Origin: Lutibacter sp. Hel_I_33_5
GTDB taxonomy: Bacteria > Bacteroidota > Bacteroidia > Flavobacteriales > Flavobacteriaceae
Direction: 5' to 3'
Length of the DNA stretch: 64,000 bases
Assembly (NCBI RefSeq): GCF_007827455.1
Contig: NZ_VISM01000001.1
Location: 1,465,501-1,529,500, forward strand
A program made the position numbers and the translations under genes. Shown piece after piece: positions 31,068 to 39,372 of the stretch; the stretch's first letter is position 1; every line of letters starts with the position of its first letter. The notes below the pieces were generated by a model. That model searched no databases. It had not been told where the DNA came from and worked only from the letters and a program-made list of their open reading frames with translations.

Positions 31068-32498
31068 TTAAAAAAACAAAGGAATTACAAATTGATAATA
31101 TAAAATAAGCAACCCAACTGCGATTAAGTTTAAAACAATTCCTGCTCTAACCATTTGATTCACTTTTACATAACCACTTGCAAATACAATAGCGTTTGGT
31201 GGTGTTGCCATCGGTAACATAAACGCACAACTAGAAGCCATGGTAACTGGAATTAATAAATTTAAAATAGGAATATCTAATCCTATTGCAATTCCTGCAA
31301 CTACTGGCGCTAAAACAGCTACTAAAGCAACATTACTCATTAGCTCTGTCATAAATAACATTAAGATTATTAATAAAGAAACTGTAAATAAAATATTAAA
31401 GTTTCCTGCAGCAATTGTATCGGTAATTAACGCAACTAATCCACTCGAAGCCATTCCTTTTGCAAGTGCTAAACCTCCACCAAAAAGGATTAAAATTCCC
31501 CAAGCTAATTTTTCTGTGTCTTTCCATTCTAATATAAAATTTCCTTTTTTAAAATTCATAGGAACTGCAAATAAGGAAACTGCACCTATTAAACTTATGA
31601 CAGTATCAGACAATTTTAATCCAGGAAATAATTTATTAATAATAGTTCTTGTAATCCATAAAGAAACGGTGATTGCAAAAATGGTTAACACTCTTTTTTC
31701 TTCTGTAGATATTTTACCTAACTTTTTTAATTCATCATCTATAATTGTTGCTGATGAAGTAAACAAAATATCTTTACAAGGAAATAGCCATTTTACCAGC
31801 ACAAAATAAACGGCGGTTAACATTAAAATCGAAAACGGTAATCCAAAACTCATCCAAGTTAAAAATGATATTTGAATGTTATATTGATTTTCTAACAAAC
31901 CAATTAAAACCGAATTTGGCGGAGTTCCAATTACGGTTGCAATTCCACCAGCATTTGCAGAAAATGCGATACCTAACATAATTGCTAACGCAAAGTTTTT
32001 ATCTGCTTTTGTAAATCCGTCTTCGTCTTTTATTAATAATCTAATCACAGAAATAGCAATCGGTAACATTACAACTGTACTTGCTGTATTGCTAATCCAC
32101 ATACTCATAAAAGCAGTGGCAATAATAAAACCTAAAATGACTTTATTGGGTGTTGTTCCTGTTAGTTTTACAATGGTTAATGCTATTCTTTTATGTAAAC
32201 TGACTTTCTCTAACGCCAACGCCAATACAAAGCCTCCAAAGAATAAAAAAATAATGGGGCTTCCGTAATTAGCACCAACATCAGTAATTGGCATTACTTT
32301 TAATAATGGAAAAAGTATTAATGGTAATAAGGCTGTAACGGCAATATTTACAGTTTCTGTTATCCACCAAATAACCATCCAAATTGCAACAGCAATTACT
32401 GCGTCTGCTTTTTCTGAAACTATTGTAATCGGTAAAAACTGAATTAGAAAAAATAAAAGTGGCCCTAGTATTAATCCTGTTTTTTTTCTAAACTGCAT
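31068..32498 (-). CDS. SLC13/DASS-family sodium:dicarboxylate or sulfate symporter
   Basis: The 476-residue membrane protein has about 11-12 helices. It has the DASS signatures of two SNT/SNV-type motifs, here SNTAST in the first half and MSNVALVAV in the second, and the helix-hairpin MATPPNAIVFASGYVK near the end. Such transporters take up C4-dicarboxylates, citrate or sulfate with Na+; the substrate cannot be told from sequence. The gene stands alone on the minus strand. Confidence 0.88.
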   Translation of the reverse strand: MQFRKKTGLILGPLLFFLIQFLPITIVSEKADAVIAVAIWMVIWWITETVNIAVTALLPLILFPLLKVMPITDVGANYGSPIIFLFFGGFVLALALEKVSLHKRIALTIVKLTGTTPNKVILGFIIATAFMSMWISNTASTVVMLPIAISVIRLLIKDEDGFTKADKNFALAIMLGIAFSANAGGIATVIGTPPNSVLIGLLENQYNIQISFLTWMSFGLPFSILMLTAVYFVLVKWLFPCKDILFTSSATIIDDELKKLGKISTEEKRVLTIFAITVSLWITRTIINKLFPGLKLSDTVISLIGAVSLFAVPMNFKKGNFILEWKDTEKLAWGILILFGGGLALAKGMASSGLVALITDTIAAGNFNILFTVSLLIILMLFMTELMSNVALVAVLAPVVAGIAIGLDIPILNLLIPVTMASSCAFMLPMATPPNAIVFASGYVKVNQMVRAGIVLNLIAVGLLILYYQFVIPLFF

Positions 32499-32562
32499 TA
32501 TTATACTTTTTAGGTGGTAAATTTAACTTATATTTATAAAATATAATATACCCCTAAATATT

Positions 32563-32772
32563 ATGTTTTTAATTTTATTGTTTTTTCAATGTAAAGCTTG
32601 CTGTATGGATCCCGGTGGAGGTAATTCTTGCAGCAACCCTTCTAAACAATGTAAAGGCTGTCCAGATCCTCCAGGTATACCTATAGATGATTGGATTTTT
32701 TATCTAATGATTATTGCTTTATTTTATGGAGTATGGATAATAACCAAAAACTATAAGGCATCTAAATTATAA
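32563..32772 (+). CDS. Short exported protein with Cys/Pro-rich segment and PID-type C-terminal anchor
   Basis: The 69-residue product has a hydrophobic N-terminus, a Cys/Pro/Gly-rich middle (six Cys between residues 9 and 37) and a C-terminal PIDDW followed by a membrane helix and a basic tail (about residues 43-69). The PID-then-helix arrangement resembles the short C-terminal PID sorting motif noted in Bacteroidota small proteins. The function is unknown. It is followed by a terminator, which supports it as a true gene. Confidence 0.65.
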   Translation: MFLILLFFQCKACCMDPGGGNSCSNPSKQCKGCPDPPGIPIDDWIFYLMIIALFYGVWIITKNYKASKL

Positions 32773-32777
32773 AACAA

Positions 32778-32812
32778 TAAAACCCTCTCAAATTTAATGA
32801 AAGGGTTTTCAA
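32778..32812 (+). terminator. Intrinsic terminator after the PID-type small gene
   Basis: AAAACCCT and AGGGTTTT form the stem (32778-32787 and 32800-32808) around a 14-base loop, followed by T-rich DNA. The remaining intergenic DNA to ahcY contains degenerate ACTAA-type repeats (32864-32898). Confidence 0.65.
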
Positions 32813-32903
32813 ATTTTTATTAAGATTTCCTGCCTAAACAGAAATTATAAACAATTAAGATTTTAATCACTAATAACTAGCGACTAAAAACCAATAACTA
32901 TCT

Positions 32904-34220
32904 CTAGTATCTATAATGTTCTGGCTTATATGGGCCATCTACAGTTACACCAATATAAGAAGCTTGATCTTCACGTAATTCTGTAAGCTCTACGCCTATT
33001 TTTGCCAAGTGTAATTTAGCTACTTTTTCGTCTAAATGTTTTGGTAACATATATACTTCATTTTCGTACGCATCTCTGTTTGTCCAAAGTTCAATTTGAG
33101 CTAACGTCTGATTTGTAAATGAGTTAGACATTACAAAACTTGGGTGCCCAGTTGCACAACCTAAGTTTACTAAACGTCCTTCTGCTAAAATGATAATATC
33201 TTTTCCTGCAATATTATATTTATCAACTTGAGGTTTGATTGTATCTTTGGTATGACCGTGGTTTTTGTTTAACCAAGCCATATCAATTTCGTTATCAAAA
33301 TGTCCAATATTACAAACAATTGCTTTGTCTTTTAAAGCTTCAAAATGACGTCCTTGAATAATATCTTTATTTCCAGTTGTAGTGATTACAATATCAGAAT
33401 TACCTATAACAGTTTCTAATTTCTTTACTTCAAAACCATCCATTGCAGCTTGTAATGCACATATTGGATCGATTTCTGTAACCGTTACAATAGAACCAGC
33501 ACCCTTAAAAGAAGCGGCTGTTCCTTTACCAACATCACCATAACCACAAACAGTTACACGTTTACCAGCTAACATAATATCAGTTGCTCTTCTAATTGCG
33601 TCAACTGCAGATTCTTTACATCCGTATTTGTTATCAAATTTAGATTTTGTAACAGAATCGTTTACATTAATTGCTGGCATTGGTAACGTTCCTGCTTTTA
33701 CTCTATCATATAATCTATGAACTCCAGTTGTAGTTTCTTCAGATAATCCGTTAATTCCTGCAGCCAATTCTGGATAACGATCTAACACCATATTGGTTAA
33801 ATCTCCACCATCATCTAAAATTAAGTTTAGTGGTTTTTTGTCTTCCCCAAAAAATAAGGTTTGTTCTATACACCAGTCAAACTCTTCTTCTGTCATATCT
33901 TTCCAAGCATATACTGGTGTTCCAGCAGCAGCTATTGCAGCAGCAGCTTGATCTTGTGTAGAAAAGATATTACAAGAACTCCAAGTAACTTCTGCTCCTA
34001 AAGCTTGTAATGTTTCAATTAAAACAGCTGTTTGAATTGTCATGTGTAAACATCCTGCAATTCTAGAACCTTTTAACGGTTGACTATCTTTATACTCTTC
34101 TCTTAAAGACATTAATCCTGGCATTTCTGCTTCTGCCAATTCAATTTCTTTTCTTCCCCAATCCGCTAAAGAAATATCTTTAACTTTAAAAGGAACATAG
34201 GTAGCGGTTTTTGTGCTCAT
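32904..34220 (-). CDS. ahcY: Adenosylhomocysteinase
   Basis: The 438-residue enzyme hydrolyses S-adenosylhomocysteine to homocysteine and adenosine in the methyl cycle, with bound NAD+. Recognisable segments are [17 protein letters not shown], the NAD-binding [32 protein letters not shown] and the C-terminal PEHYRY. Length is typical. The promoter region is divergent from the phosphopantetheinyl transferase gene; TACCTTTG on the minus strand (34255-34262) is a likely -7 element. Confidence 0.97.
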   Translation of the reverse strand: MSTKTATYVPFKVKDISLADWGRKEIELAEAEMPGLMSLREEYKDSQPLKGSRIAGCLHMTIQTAVLIETLQALGAEVTWSSCNIFSTQDQAAAAIAAAGTPVYAWKDMTEEEFDWCIEQTLFFGEDKKPLNLILDDGGDLTNMVLDRYPELAAGINGLSEETTTGVHRLYDRVKAGTLPMPAINVNDSVTKSKFDNKYGCKESAVDAIRRATDIMLAGKRVTVCGYGDVGKGTAASFKGAGSIVTVTEIDPICALQAAMDGFEVKKLETVIGNSDIVITTTGNKDIIQGRHFEALKDKAIVCNIGHFDNEIDMAWLNKNHGHTKDTIKPQVDKYNIAGKDIIILAEGRLVNLGCATGHPSFVMSNSFTNQTLAQIELWTNRDAYENEVYMLPKHLDEKVAKLHLAKIGVELTELREDQASYIGVTVDGPYKPEHYRY

Positions 34221-34282
34221 AATATGTATATTTATATCCTAATTTTTTCGACTGCAAAGGTACGATATAGATTTTAAAAAAC

Positions 34283-34909
34283 ATGCCGCTTTATAAAACA
34301 ATTAACGTTAATAAAAGAACTAAAGTTCTGATTTGGAAGATTTCTGAAGATGTAAAAACACTTTCTACTAATATTGATCTAAATGATAAAAACCAAGTAA
34401 GATTAGATGGAATGAAATCAGAATTACATCAAAAAGGTTTTTTAAGTGTGCGTCAATTATTAAAAGTTGCTGGTTATGTTGATGCTGATGTTATTTATGA
34501 TGACTATGGAAAACCTCATTTAAAAGATGGAAATTATATTTCGATAACCCATTCTTTTACATTTTCTGGATTGATAATTTCTGAGGATATACCAGTTGGA
34601 ATTGACATTGAAAAACAACGTGAGAAAATTTTAAAAATAGCGCATAAGTTCACCCCTTTTGAAGAATACAAAACAATTGCAAATGTTGATGCGTTGATTA
34701 GCAAATTGACTATTGTTTGGGGAGGAAAAGAGAGTTTGTATAAAATTTACGGAAAGAAAAAACTACTTTTTAGAGATCATATTTTTGTAGATGACTTTAA
34801 TTTTATTGATGAAAAAACTACAGGAGAAATAAGATATGATGGAAAAACTTCTAACTATGACATTCACTTTTTAGAATTTGATGGTTTTACTTGTGTTTAT
34901 GCTTTTTAA
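34283..34909 (+). CDS. 4'-phosphopantetheinyl transferase superfamily protein
   Basis: The 208-residue protein has the two signature regions PVGIDIEKQREKI (Mg-binding Asp/Glu) and IVWGGKESLYKIYGK (WxxKEAxxK type). It transfers the phosphopantetheine arm from CoA to carrier proteins. Length matches the Sfp-like two-repeat form shortened to about 210 residues that is common in Flavobacteriia. The partner carrier protein is not in the window. It is divergently transcribed from ahcY with 62 bases between the starts. Confidence 0.88.
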   Translation: MPLYKTINVNKRTKVLIWKISEDVKTLSTNIDLNDKNQVRLDGMKSELHQKGFLSVRQLLKVAGYVDADVIYDDYGKPHLKDGNYISITHSFTFSGLIISEDIPVGIDIEKQREKILKIAHKFTPFEEYKTIANVDALISKLTIVWGGKESLYKIYGKKKLLFRDHIFVDDFNFIDEKTTGEIRYDGKTSNYDIHFLEFDGFTCVYAF

Positions 34910-35015
34910 ATGAATAGCAAAGTTTCAAAGTAAAATAGTGGCAAAGTTTTGTCAGTTCGAGTGAATTTGTGATGAAAGAACAAATTTGTATCGAGAACTT
35001 CTTATTTTCGCAACT

Positions 35016-35738
35016 GTGAATATTTACCAAAACATTTTATCAGCAAAAGAAAAAGACAAAAAATTACTCGCTGTTTTAATTGATCCTGAAAAAATTGATT
35101 TAAAAAATATTCCTTCATTTTTTGACAAAGTTCATCAATCTATTGCGACACACATTTTTGTTGGTGGAAGTACTGATGAAAATAATCAAACAGAAGAAGT
35201 AGTTATTGCTATAAAAAAAGTAACTCATTTACCTGTTATTTTATTTCCTGGTGACATAAAACAAATCACAAATAAAGCAGACGGAATTCTTTTTTTAAGT
35301 TTAATATCTGGTAGAAATCCAGAATATTTAATCGACCAACAAGTTCGCTCTGCTCCTATTTTAAAAAATACTGATTTAGAGATTTTACCAACGGGTTATA
35401 TTTTAATTGATGGTGGAAAAGAAACTGCAACGCAAAAAGTCAGCAAAACAAAACCACTTACTCAAAATAATATTGATTTAATTTTAAACACTTCTTTGGC
35501 AGGAGAATATTCTGGAAAAAAACTTATTTACCTTGAAGCTGGAAGTGGAGCTATAGTACCTGTGGATGCAAGCATTATTAGTCTTGTAAAAAAAGATCTA
35601 AATATTCCATTAATAGTTGGTGGCGGAATCAGAAATAAAAAACAACTTGAAAATGCCTTTAACGCTGGTGCTGATTTAGTAGTCATCGGAACAGCTTTTG
35701 AAAATGACGAAAATTTCTTTGAAGAATTAAAATCTTAA
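35016..35738 (+). CDS. Geranylgeranylglyceryl/heptaprenylglyceryl phosphate synthase-like protein
   Basis: The 240-residue TIM-barrel protein of the PcrB/GGGPS family has LLAVLIDPEK, HIFVGGSTDEN, VILFPGD, YLEAGSGA and PLIVGGGIRN in the family order. In archaea this enzyme joins glycerol-1-phosphate with geranylgeranyl diphosphate; Bacteroidota homologues make related prenyl-glyceryl phosphates whose end product is unclear. The start was set at GTG 35016 (NIYQNIL), because the longer frame from TTG 34986 includes a TATTTTCG -7-like element at 35003-35010 and has no family similarity. Confidence 0.85.
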   Translation: MNIYQNILSAKEKDKKLLAVLIDPEKIDLKNIPSFFDKVHQSIATHIFVGGSTDENNQTEEVVIAIKKVTHLPVILFPGDIKQITNKADGILFLSLISGRNPEYLIDQQVRSAPILKNTDLEILPTGYILIDGGKETATQKVSKTKPLTQNNIDLILNTSLAGEYSGKKLIYLEAGSGAIVPVDASIISLVKKDLNIPLIVGGGIRNKKQLENAFNAGADLVVIGTAFENDENFFEELKS

Positions 35739-35744
35739 TTCGTC

Positions 35745-35765
35745 ATGCTGAACTTGTTTCAGCAT
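35745..35765. repeat. Small hairpin repeat (GAACTTGTTTCAG type)
   Basis: ATGCTGAACTTGTTTCAGCAT has an 8-bp stem with the same loop as the repeat at 22208-22226, preceded by CGTC. An open frame starting in it is an extension of the next gene and is not coding. Confidence 0.75.
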
Positions 35766-35804
35766 CACATAATTATTTACTTTTACATTTTCACAAAAAC
35801 AAAC

Positions 35805-36065
35805 ATGAAAATATCAATTGAATTAACGTTAACACCTTTGCGAGATAATTTTGAAGAACCTATAATTGAGTTTATTAAAGAATTAAGAGCTTCAAGTTTT
35901 ACTGTTTTAGAAAATCCTTTGAGTACACAAATCTATGGCGATTATGATACTTTAATGCCATATTTAACAAATGAAATAAAAACAGCCTTCGAAAATATTG
36001 ACAATGGTTTGTTAACTATGAAAATTGTAAAATCAGATAGAAGCAGCTATGAACCAACTTTTTGA
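35805..36065 (+). CDS. Thiamine-binding protein, MTH1187/YkoF type
   Basis: The 86-residue protein (MKISIELTLTPLRDNFEEPI) matches the small ferredoxin-like fold of the MTH1187/Thiamine_BP family (former DUF77) in pattern and length, with the N-terminal beta strand and the IYGDYDTLMPYL helix. Family members bind thiamine. The start is the ATG at 35805, 20 codons inside a longer open frame, because the upstream part is a repeat and because a TACTTTTA -7 element lies at 35778-35785. It overlaps the pnuC-like gene by 17 bases, so the two are probably one operon. Confidence 0.8.
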   Translation: MKISIELTLTPLRDNFEEPIIEFIKELRASSFTVLENPLSTQIYGDYDTLMPYLTNEIKTAFENIDNGLLTMKIVKSDRSSYEPTF

Positions 36066-36678
36066 TTTTTTTCTAAATGCTTATCAAAACACACCTACTT
36101 CTTTCATAATTTTAGAAGCAGTTGCTTTTGTATTTGGTATTGCCAGTGTTTGGTATGCTAAAAAAGAAAATATTTTAGTTTATCCTACAGGCTTAATTGC
36201 CACAATTATTACTGTATATTTATTATATAAAGCAGAGTATTTTGGAGACATGATGATGAATTTCTATTACTCAGTTATGAGTATATATGGATGGTGGAAT
36301 TGGTCTAGGAAAAAAAACAACAAAGTTCTAGTTCCTATTTCTAGAACAACTTCAAAAGAAAAAATCATTGGAATAATTTTAGCTATAATAACTATGATTG
36401 TCACCTATGGTGTTTATAGATATTTTGGTAATGAAATTAAAACAGAAAATTATTTAGATATTTTCACTTCTGGTATTTTCTTTACTGCAATGTGGTTCAT
36501 GGCAAATAAAAAATTAGAAAATTGGACGCTTTGGATTTTTGCTGACTTAATAACAGTTCCTTTGTATGCCTATAGAGGTTTAGGAATGTTATCATTACAA
36601 TATCTTATATTTACCATTCTTGCAATTCAAGGTTACATCACATGGAAAAAAAGCTTAGTCAAAAACCTATCAACTTAG
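36049..36678 (+). CDS. pnuC: PnuC-family vitamin transporter
   Basis: The 209-residue membrane protein with seven predicted helices has the PnuC motif region YYSVMSIYGWWNWSRKKNN (aromatic-rich substrate site) and a second ENWTLWIFADLITVPLYAYRG element. PnuC proteins facilitate uptake of nicotinamide riboside and PnuT relatives that of thiamine; the substrate is trapped by phosphorylation. The downstream kinase favours nicotinamide riboside, the upstream thiamine-binding protein favours thiamine. The gene overlaps both neighbours (17 and 37 bases), indicating one tightly coupled operon. Confidence 0.88.
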   Translation: MNQLFDFFLNAYQNTPTSFIILEAVAFVFGIASVWYAKKENILVYPTGLIATIITVYLLYKAEYFGDMMMNFYYSVMSIYGWWNWSRKKNNKVLVPISRTTSKEKIIGIILAIITMIVTYGVYRYFGNEIKTENYLDIFTSGIFFTAMWFMANKKLENWTLWIFADLITVPLYAYRGLGMLSLQYLIFTILAIQGYITWKKSLVKNLST

Positions 36679-37277
36679 TAAAAGTTGTTTTATTTGGTCC
36701 AGAATCAACAGGAAAAACGACACTTTCTGGTCAACTTGCTCGTCATTACAATACGGTTTGGGCACCAGAATTTGCACGTGAATATTTGCAGAAAAAATGG
36801 AATAATGAGCGTAAAACATGTGAACAATCAGATTTAATTCCAATTGCAAGAGGACAAATTAAATTAGAAAACAAATTAGCCTTAAAAGCGGATAAAATAT
36901 TAATTTGTGATACCGATTTACTCGAAACAAAAGTCTATTCAGAAGAATATTACGGAGGTTTTGTAGACTCAGAACTAGATAATGCTGCAACAGAAAATCA
37001 ATATGATCTCTACTTTTTAACCTATATAGACACGCCATGGGAAGAAGATGATTTACGTGATAGACCCGAACAACGTTTAGAAATGTTTACCGCTTTTGAA
37101 AACGCATTAATAAAAAACAATAGACCTTATATTTTATTAAAAGGCGATAAAGAAACTCGTTTAAAAACTGCAATTAACGCTATTGATAAAATCATAAAAA
37201 GAAAAGAGAATTTATATTCGTTTTCAAATACACTAACCGATTTTGACATGCATTTTATGCATCAGAATATCAACTAA
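36642..37277 (+). CDS. NadR-like kinase (ribosylnicotinamide-kinase-type ATPase)
   Basis: The 211-residue P-loop protein has Walker A GPESTGKTT at residues 19-27, WAPEFAREYL, a CDTDLLETKVYSEEYYGG segment and DRPEQRLEMF. This is the AAA_28/NadR C-terminal kinase pattern without the NMN adenylyltransferase domain. It most likely phosphorylates the vitamin imported by the preceding PnuC protein, nicotinamide riboside being the best-known substrate. The start overlaps the pnuC-like gene by 37 bases; there is no shorter start that keeps the P-loop. Confidence 0.85.
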   Translation: MEKKLSQKPINLVKVVLFGPESTGKTTLSGQLARHYNTVWAPEFAREYLQKKWNNERKTCEQSDLIPIARGQIKLENKLALKADKILICDTDLLETKVYSEEYYGGFVDSELDNAATENQYDLYFLTYIDTPWEEDDLRDRPEQRLEMFTAFENALIKNNRPYILLKGDKETRLKTAINAIDKIIKRKENLYSFSNTLTDFDMHFMHQNIN

Positions 37278-37286
37278 CTCAAAAAA

Positions 37287-38213
37287 ATGAAAAAATTTAA
37301 AAAGATTGCTACAATAACATTATTTATTACAATAAATTGTATTTATTCCCAATCAGATAAAAAAAATACAAAAAATAATATTTTAAAAACTTCAGGCAAA
37401 GTCATAAAAAACAGTTTGCTAACAATACCTAGTGATTTTGTATTTATAGGTAAAGAATTATCAAATGATTGGAAAAAAACAGGATATTATTTAGCAGGAA
37501 TTACTGGTTTAGTATTAACTGATAAAATTACTACTCGTTTATGGCATAAGCATGTAGAACCAACAATAAATTATTCTTTACCCGATATCACAATGATTAA
37601 CAATACCTCCACACATAAGTGGCTTCTTAATAATAATGCATACATTTCTTATCCAATTATTGCTAATTATTTAGGTGCGTTTTTTTCAAATAAAGAAAGA
37701 GGTCAGTATGCTTCTATTAATGCTTTAAAAGCTATTCAATATTCTACAATAATAACTCAATTAGGTTTAAAAACTATTTTTGGAAGACATAGACCTAATA
37801 GACCATTAAGTGAACCTGCAAAGCATCCTTGGACAAATGATCATTTAGATTTTTTTAATAAAAGAGAAAAATATCTTTTTTCTAGCCCAGAAGGTTCTGC
37901 TTTTCCTTCTTTACATACAACTGCTTATTTCGCTATTGCAAAAGTTTTTCAAATGGAGTATGATAATTATTGGATTCCATATAGTTTTATGTCTTTAATA
38001 TATCTCGCTGAGATTAAAGAACATAATCATTGGGTAAGCGATTTAGTTGTTGGTGGAATTGTTGGTACTTTAATTGGAAAGTCTATAGTTTTGAGCAGTT
38101 GGAAAAAAAGAAATATTAATGGTCAGTTAAAAAAGGAGAAACACATCTCTTTTAATATTGTCCCACAATATTCAAAAGATTTTACAGGAATTCATATCGT
38201 AGGTGTTTTTTGA
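37287..38213 (+). CDS. PAP2-family membrane phosphatase
   Basis: The 308-residue protein has a signal peptide-like N-terminus (residues 5-20) and several hydrophobic segments. The PAP2 phosphatase motifs are GRHRPNRP, SAFPSLHTT (in place of the more usual PSGH) and EIKEHNHWVSDLVVGG with the catalytic His and Asp. It probably dephosphorylates a lipid phosphate such as undecaprenyl diphosphate or phosphatidic acid at the periplasmic side. It begins 9 bases after the kinase gene and overlaps the following gene by one base. Confidence 0.88.
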   Translation: MKKFKKIATITLFITINCIYSQSDKKNTKNNILKTSGKVIKNSLLTIPSDFVFIGKELSNDWKKTGYYLAGITGLVLTDKITTRLWHKHVEPTINYSLPDITMINNTSTHKWLLNNNAYISYPIIANYLGAFFSNKERGQYASINALKAIQYSTIITQLGLKTIFGRHRPNRPLSEPAKHPWTNDHLDFFNKREKYLFSSPEGSAFPSLHTTAYFAIAKVFQMEYDNYWIPYSFMSLIYLAEIKEHNHWVSDLVVGGIVGTLIGKSIVLSSWKKRNINGQLKKEKHISFNIVPQYSKDFTGIHIVGVF

Positions 38214-38617
38214 TGAATAAAGAAGCCATCATAAAAGAATTAAAATTTAAAGGAATCAGAAGTTCTGGCGCTGGTGGTCAACATGTAAATAAAGTTTCTT
38301 CGAAAATAGAATTAACCTTTGATTTAGAAAACTCATTAGCTCTTTCTGTAGAAGAAAAAGAACTTTTAAAAAGTAAACTTTCTTCAAAACTATCCAAAGA
38401 AAATAGTTTGATTTTATTCTGTGATGAAAGTAGATCTCAACATAGAAATAAAGAAATTGCAATTAAACGATTTTTAGAAATTATTACTAAAAGTTTAATC
38501 AAACCTAAAAAAAGAAAATCGACTAAACCAAGTAGAGCATCCATCAGAAGAAAAGCAGAGAACAAACAAAAGCAAAAGCTAAAAAAAACACTACGAAAAA
38601 AACCTAAATTAGATTAG
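38213..38617 (+). CDS. arfB: Peptidyl-tRNA hydrolase ArfB (class I release-factor-like)
   Basis: The 134-residue protein has the GGQ motif in RSSGAGGQHVNKVSSKIEL, and no codon-recognition domain. The C-terminus is a Lys/Arg-rich tail (KPKKRKSTKPSRASIRRKAENKQKQ) as in ArfB/YaeJ, which inserts into the empty mRNA channel of stalled ribosomes. It releases nascent chains from ribosomes on broken mRNA. The ATG at 38213 overlaps the stop of the phosphatase gene in TGATG, which favours it over the TTG three bases upstream. Confidence 0.92.
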   Translation: MNKEAIIKELKFKGIRSSGAGGQHVNKVSSKIELTFDLENSLALSVEEKELLKSKLSSKLSKENSLILFCDESRSQHRNKEIAIKRFLEIITKSLIKPKKRKSTKPSRASIRRKAENKQKQKLKKTLRKKPKLD

Positions 38618-39009
38618 TTATTCATTTTTTGTAAATATTCACCCATTTTTTGATGCACCATATTCACTGCCTTTAAAGGTCTAACCATTACTTTTATTTC
38701 TTTTAATTTTCCTTCATCTGTAAATTTTAGCATATCTACTCCTTCAACACTTATTTCGTTAATTTCGGTTGAAAATTCTAGAACTGCGCCAGTTTCATCT
38801 GTTAGTTCACGTTCATATTTAAAATTATTATTGGCTATTATTTCTGCCGCTGCCATTAAATACATCGTTACCATAAATTTACCTTCAATCGGTTTAAAAA
38901 CTACTGGTGAATATAAAACTGCATCATCATCAATAAAACTATCCAATCCATCTGTATTTTTTGTTGTTACAAAATGATGCCAATTCTCTAAACCTATTTT
39001 TACGCTCAT
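38614..39009 (-). CDS. NTF2-like (SnoaL-type) protein
   Basis: The 131-residue cytoplasmic protein has the NTF2-like pattern WHHFVTTKNTDGLDSFIDDDAVLYSPVVFKPIEG at the N-terminus, a middle MYLMAAAEIIANN helix, and a final strand LKEIKVMVRPLKAVNMVHQKM. Relatives act as small-ligand-binding proteins or isomerases; no specific function can be given. It is convergent with arfB, overlapping by 4 bases. Confidence 0.8.
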   Translation of the reverse strand: MSVKIGLENWHHFVTTKNTDGLDSFIDDDAVLYSPVVFKPIEGKFMVTMYLMAAAEIIANNNFKYERELTDETGAVLEFSTEINEISVEGVDMLKFTDEGKLKEIKVMVRPLKAVNMVHQKMGEYLQKMNN

Positions 39010-39059
39010 AATCTATATTTTATGCTATAATCAAAGCTACAAAAAAAATACTTTTGTTG

Positions 39060-39090
39060 TTTGTCAATTCAAAAATGCTATTTACTTTTG
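39060..39090 (+). promoter_or_regulatory. Bacteroidota-type promoter of the TPP-controlled receptor
   Basis: TTTG at 39060-39063 and TACTTTTG at 39083-39090 are separated by exactly 19 bases, matching the consensus for the primary sigma factor of Bacteroidota. Transcription would begin just before the riboswitch. Confidence 0.8.
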
Positions 39091-39099
39091 CCGCGTTCT

Positions 39100-39248
39100 C
39101 ATAAAGGGGTGCTAATTTAAAGTTATTCGTTTTTAGTTATCAGTTTTTAATCTTATTCAACTTTTAACTTTCTAACTTTTAACTAAAAAAAGGCTGAGAT
39201 CATACCCATTGAACCTAGAACAGGTAATGCTGTTTAGGAAAGCAAGCG
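39100..39248 (+). promoter_or_regulatory. TPP riboswitch (THI element)
   Basis: GGGGTGC (39106-39112), GGCTGAGATCATACCC (39192-39207), GAACCT (39211-39216) and TAGGAAAGCA (39235-39244) are the conserved parts of the thiamine pyrophosphate riboswitch in the right order. The optional P3 extension between GGGGTGC and GGCTGAG is unusually long, about 78 bases, and AT-rich. It explains the 363-base gap between genes and indicates that the following receptor is repressed by thiamine pyrophosphate. Confidence 0.9.
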
Positions 39249-39253
39249 TTAAG

Positions 39254-39275
39254 AAAAGATCAGGTAGATCTTTTT
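39254..39275 (+). terminator. Riboswitch-associated terminator hairpin
   Basis: AAAAGATC and GATCTTTT form an 8-bp stem around AGGTA, followed by T. Its position just after the TPP element suggests the expression platform, with transcription ending here when TPP is bound. Confidence 0.65.
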
Positions 39276-39372
39276 AGCGAGTGCAAAAAGTAAAGCTATG
39301 CTTTACACAAAAATTATTCAATATTAATCACAAGAATAATTACCTCTTTTTATTCGTTTTAAATTTTTTAAA

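Noticed and set aside
34986..35015. TTG start of the GGGP-synthase-like gene
   Set aside because: The added ten residues have no family similarity and cover a -7-like element; GTG 35016 fits the family start.
35745..35804. N-terminal extension of the thiamine-binding protein
   Set aside because: It is translated from a hairpin repeat and promoter; the family begins at MKISIELTL (35805).
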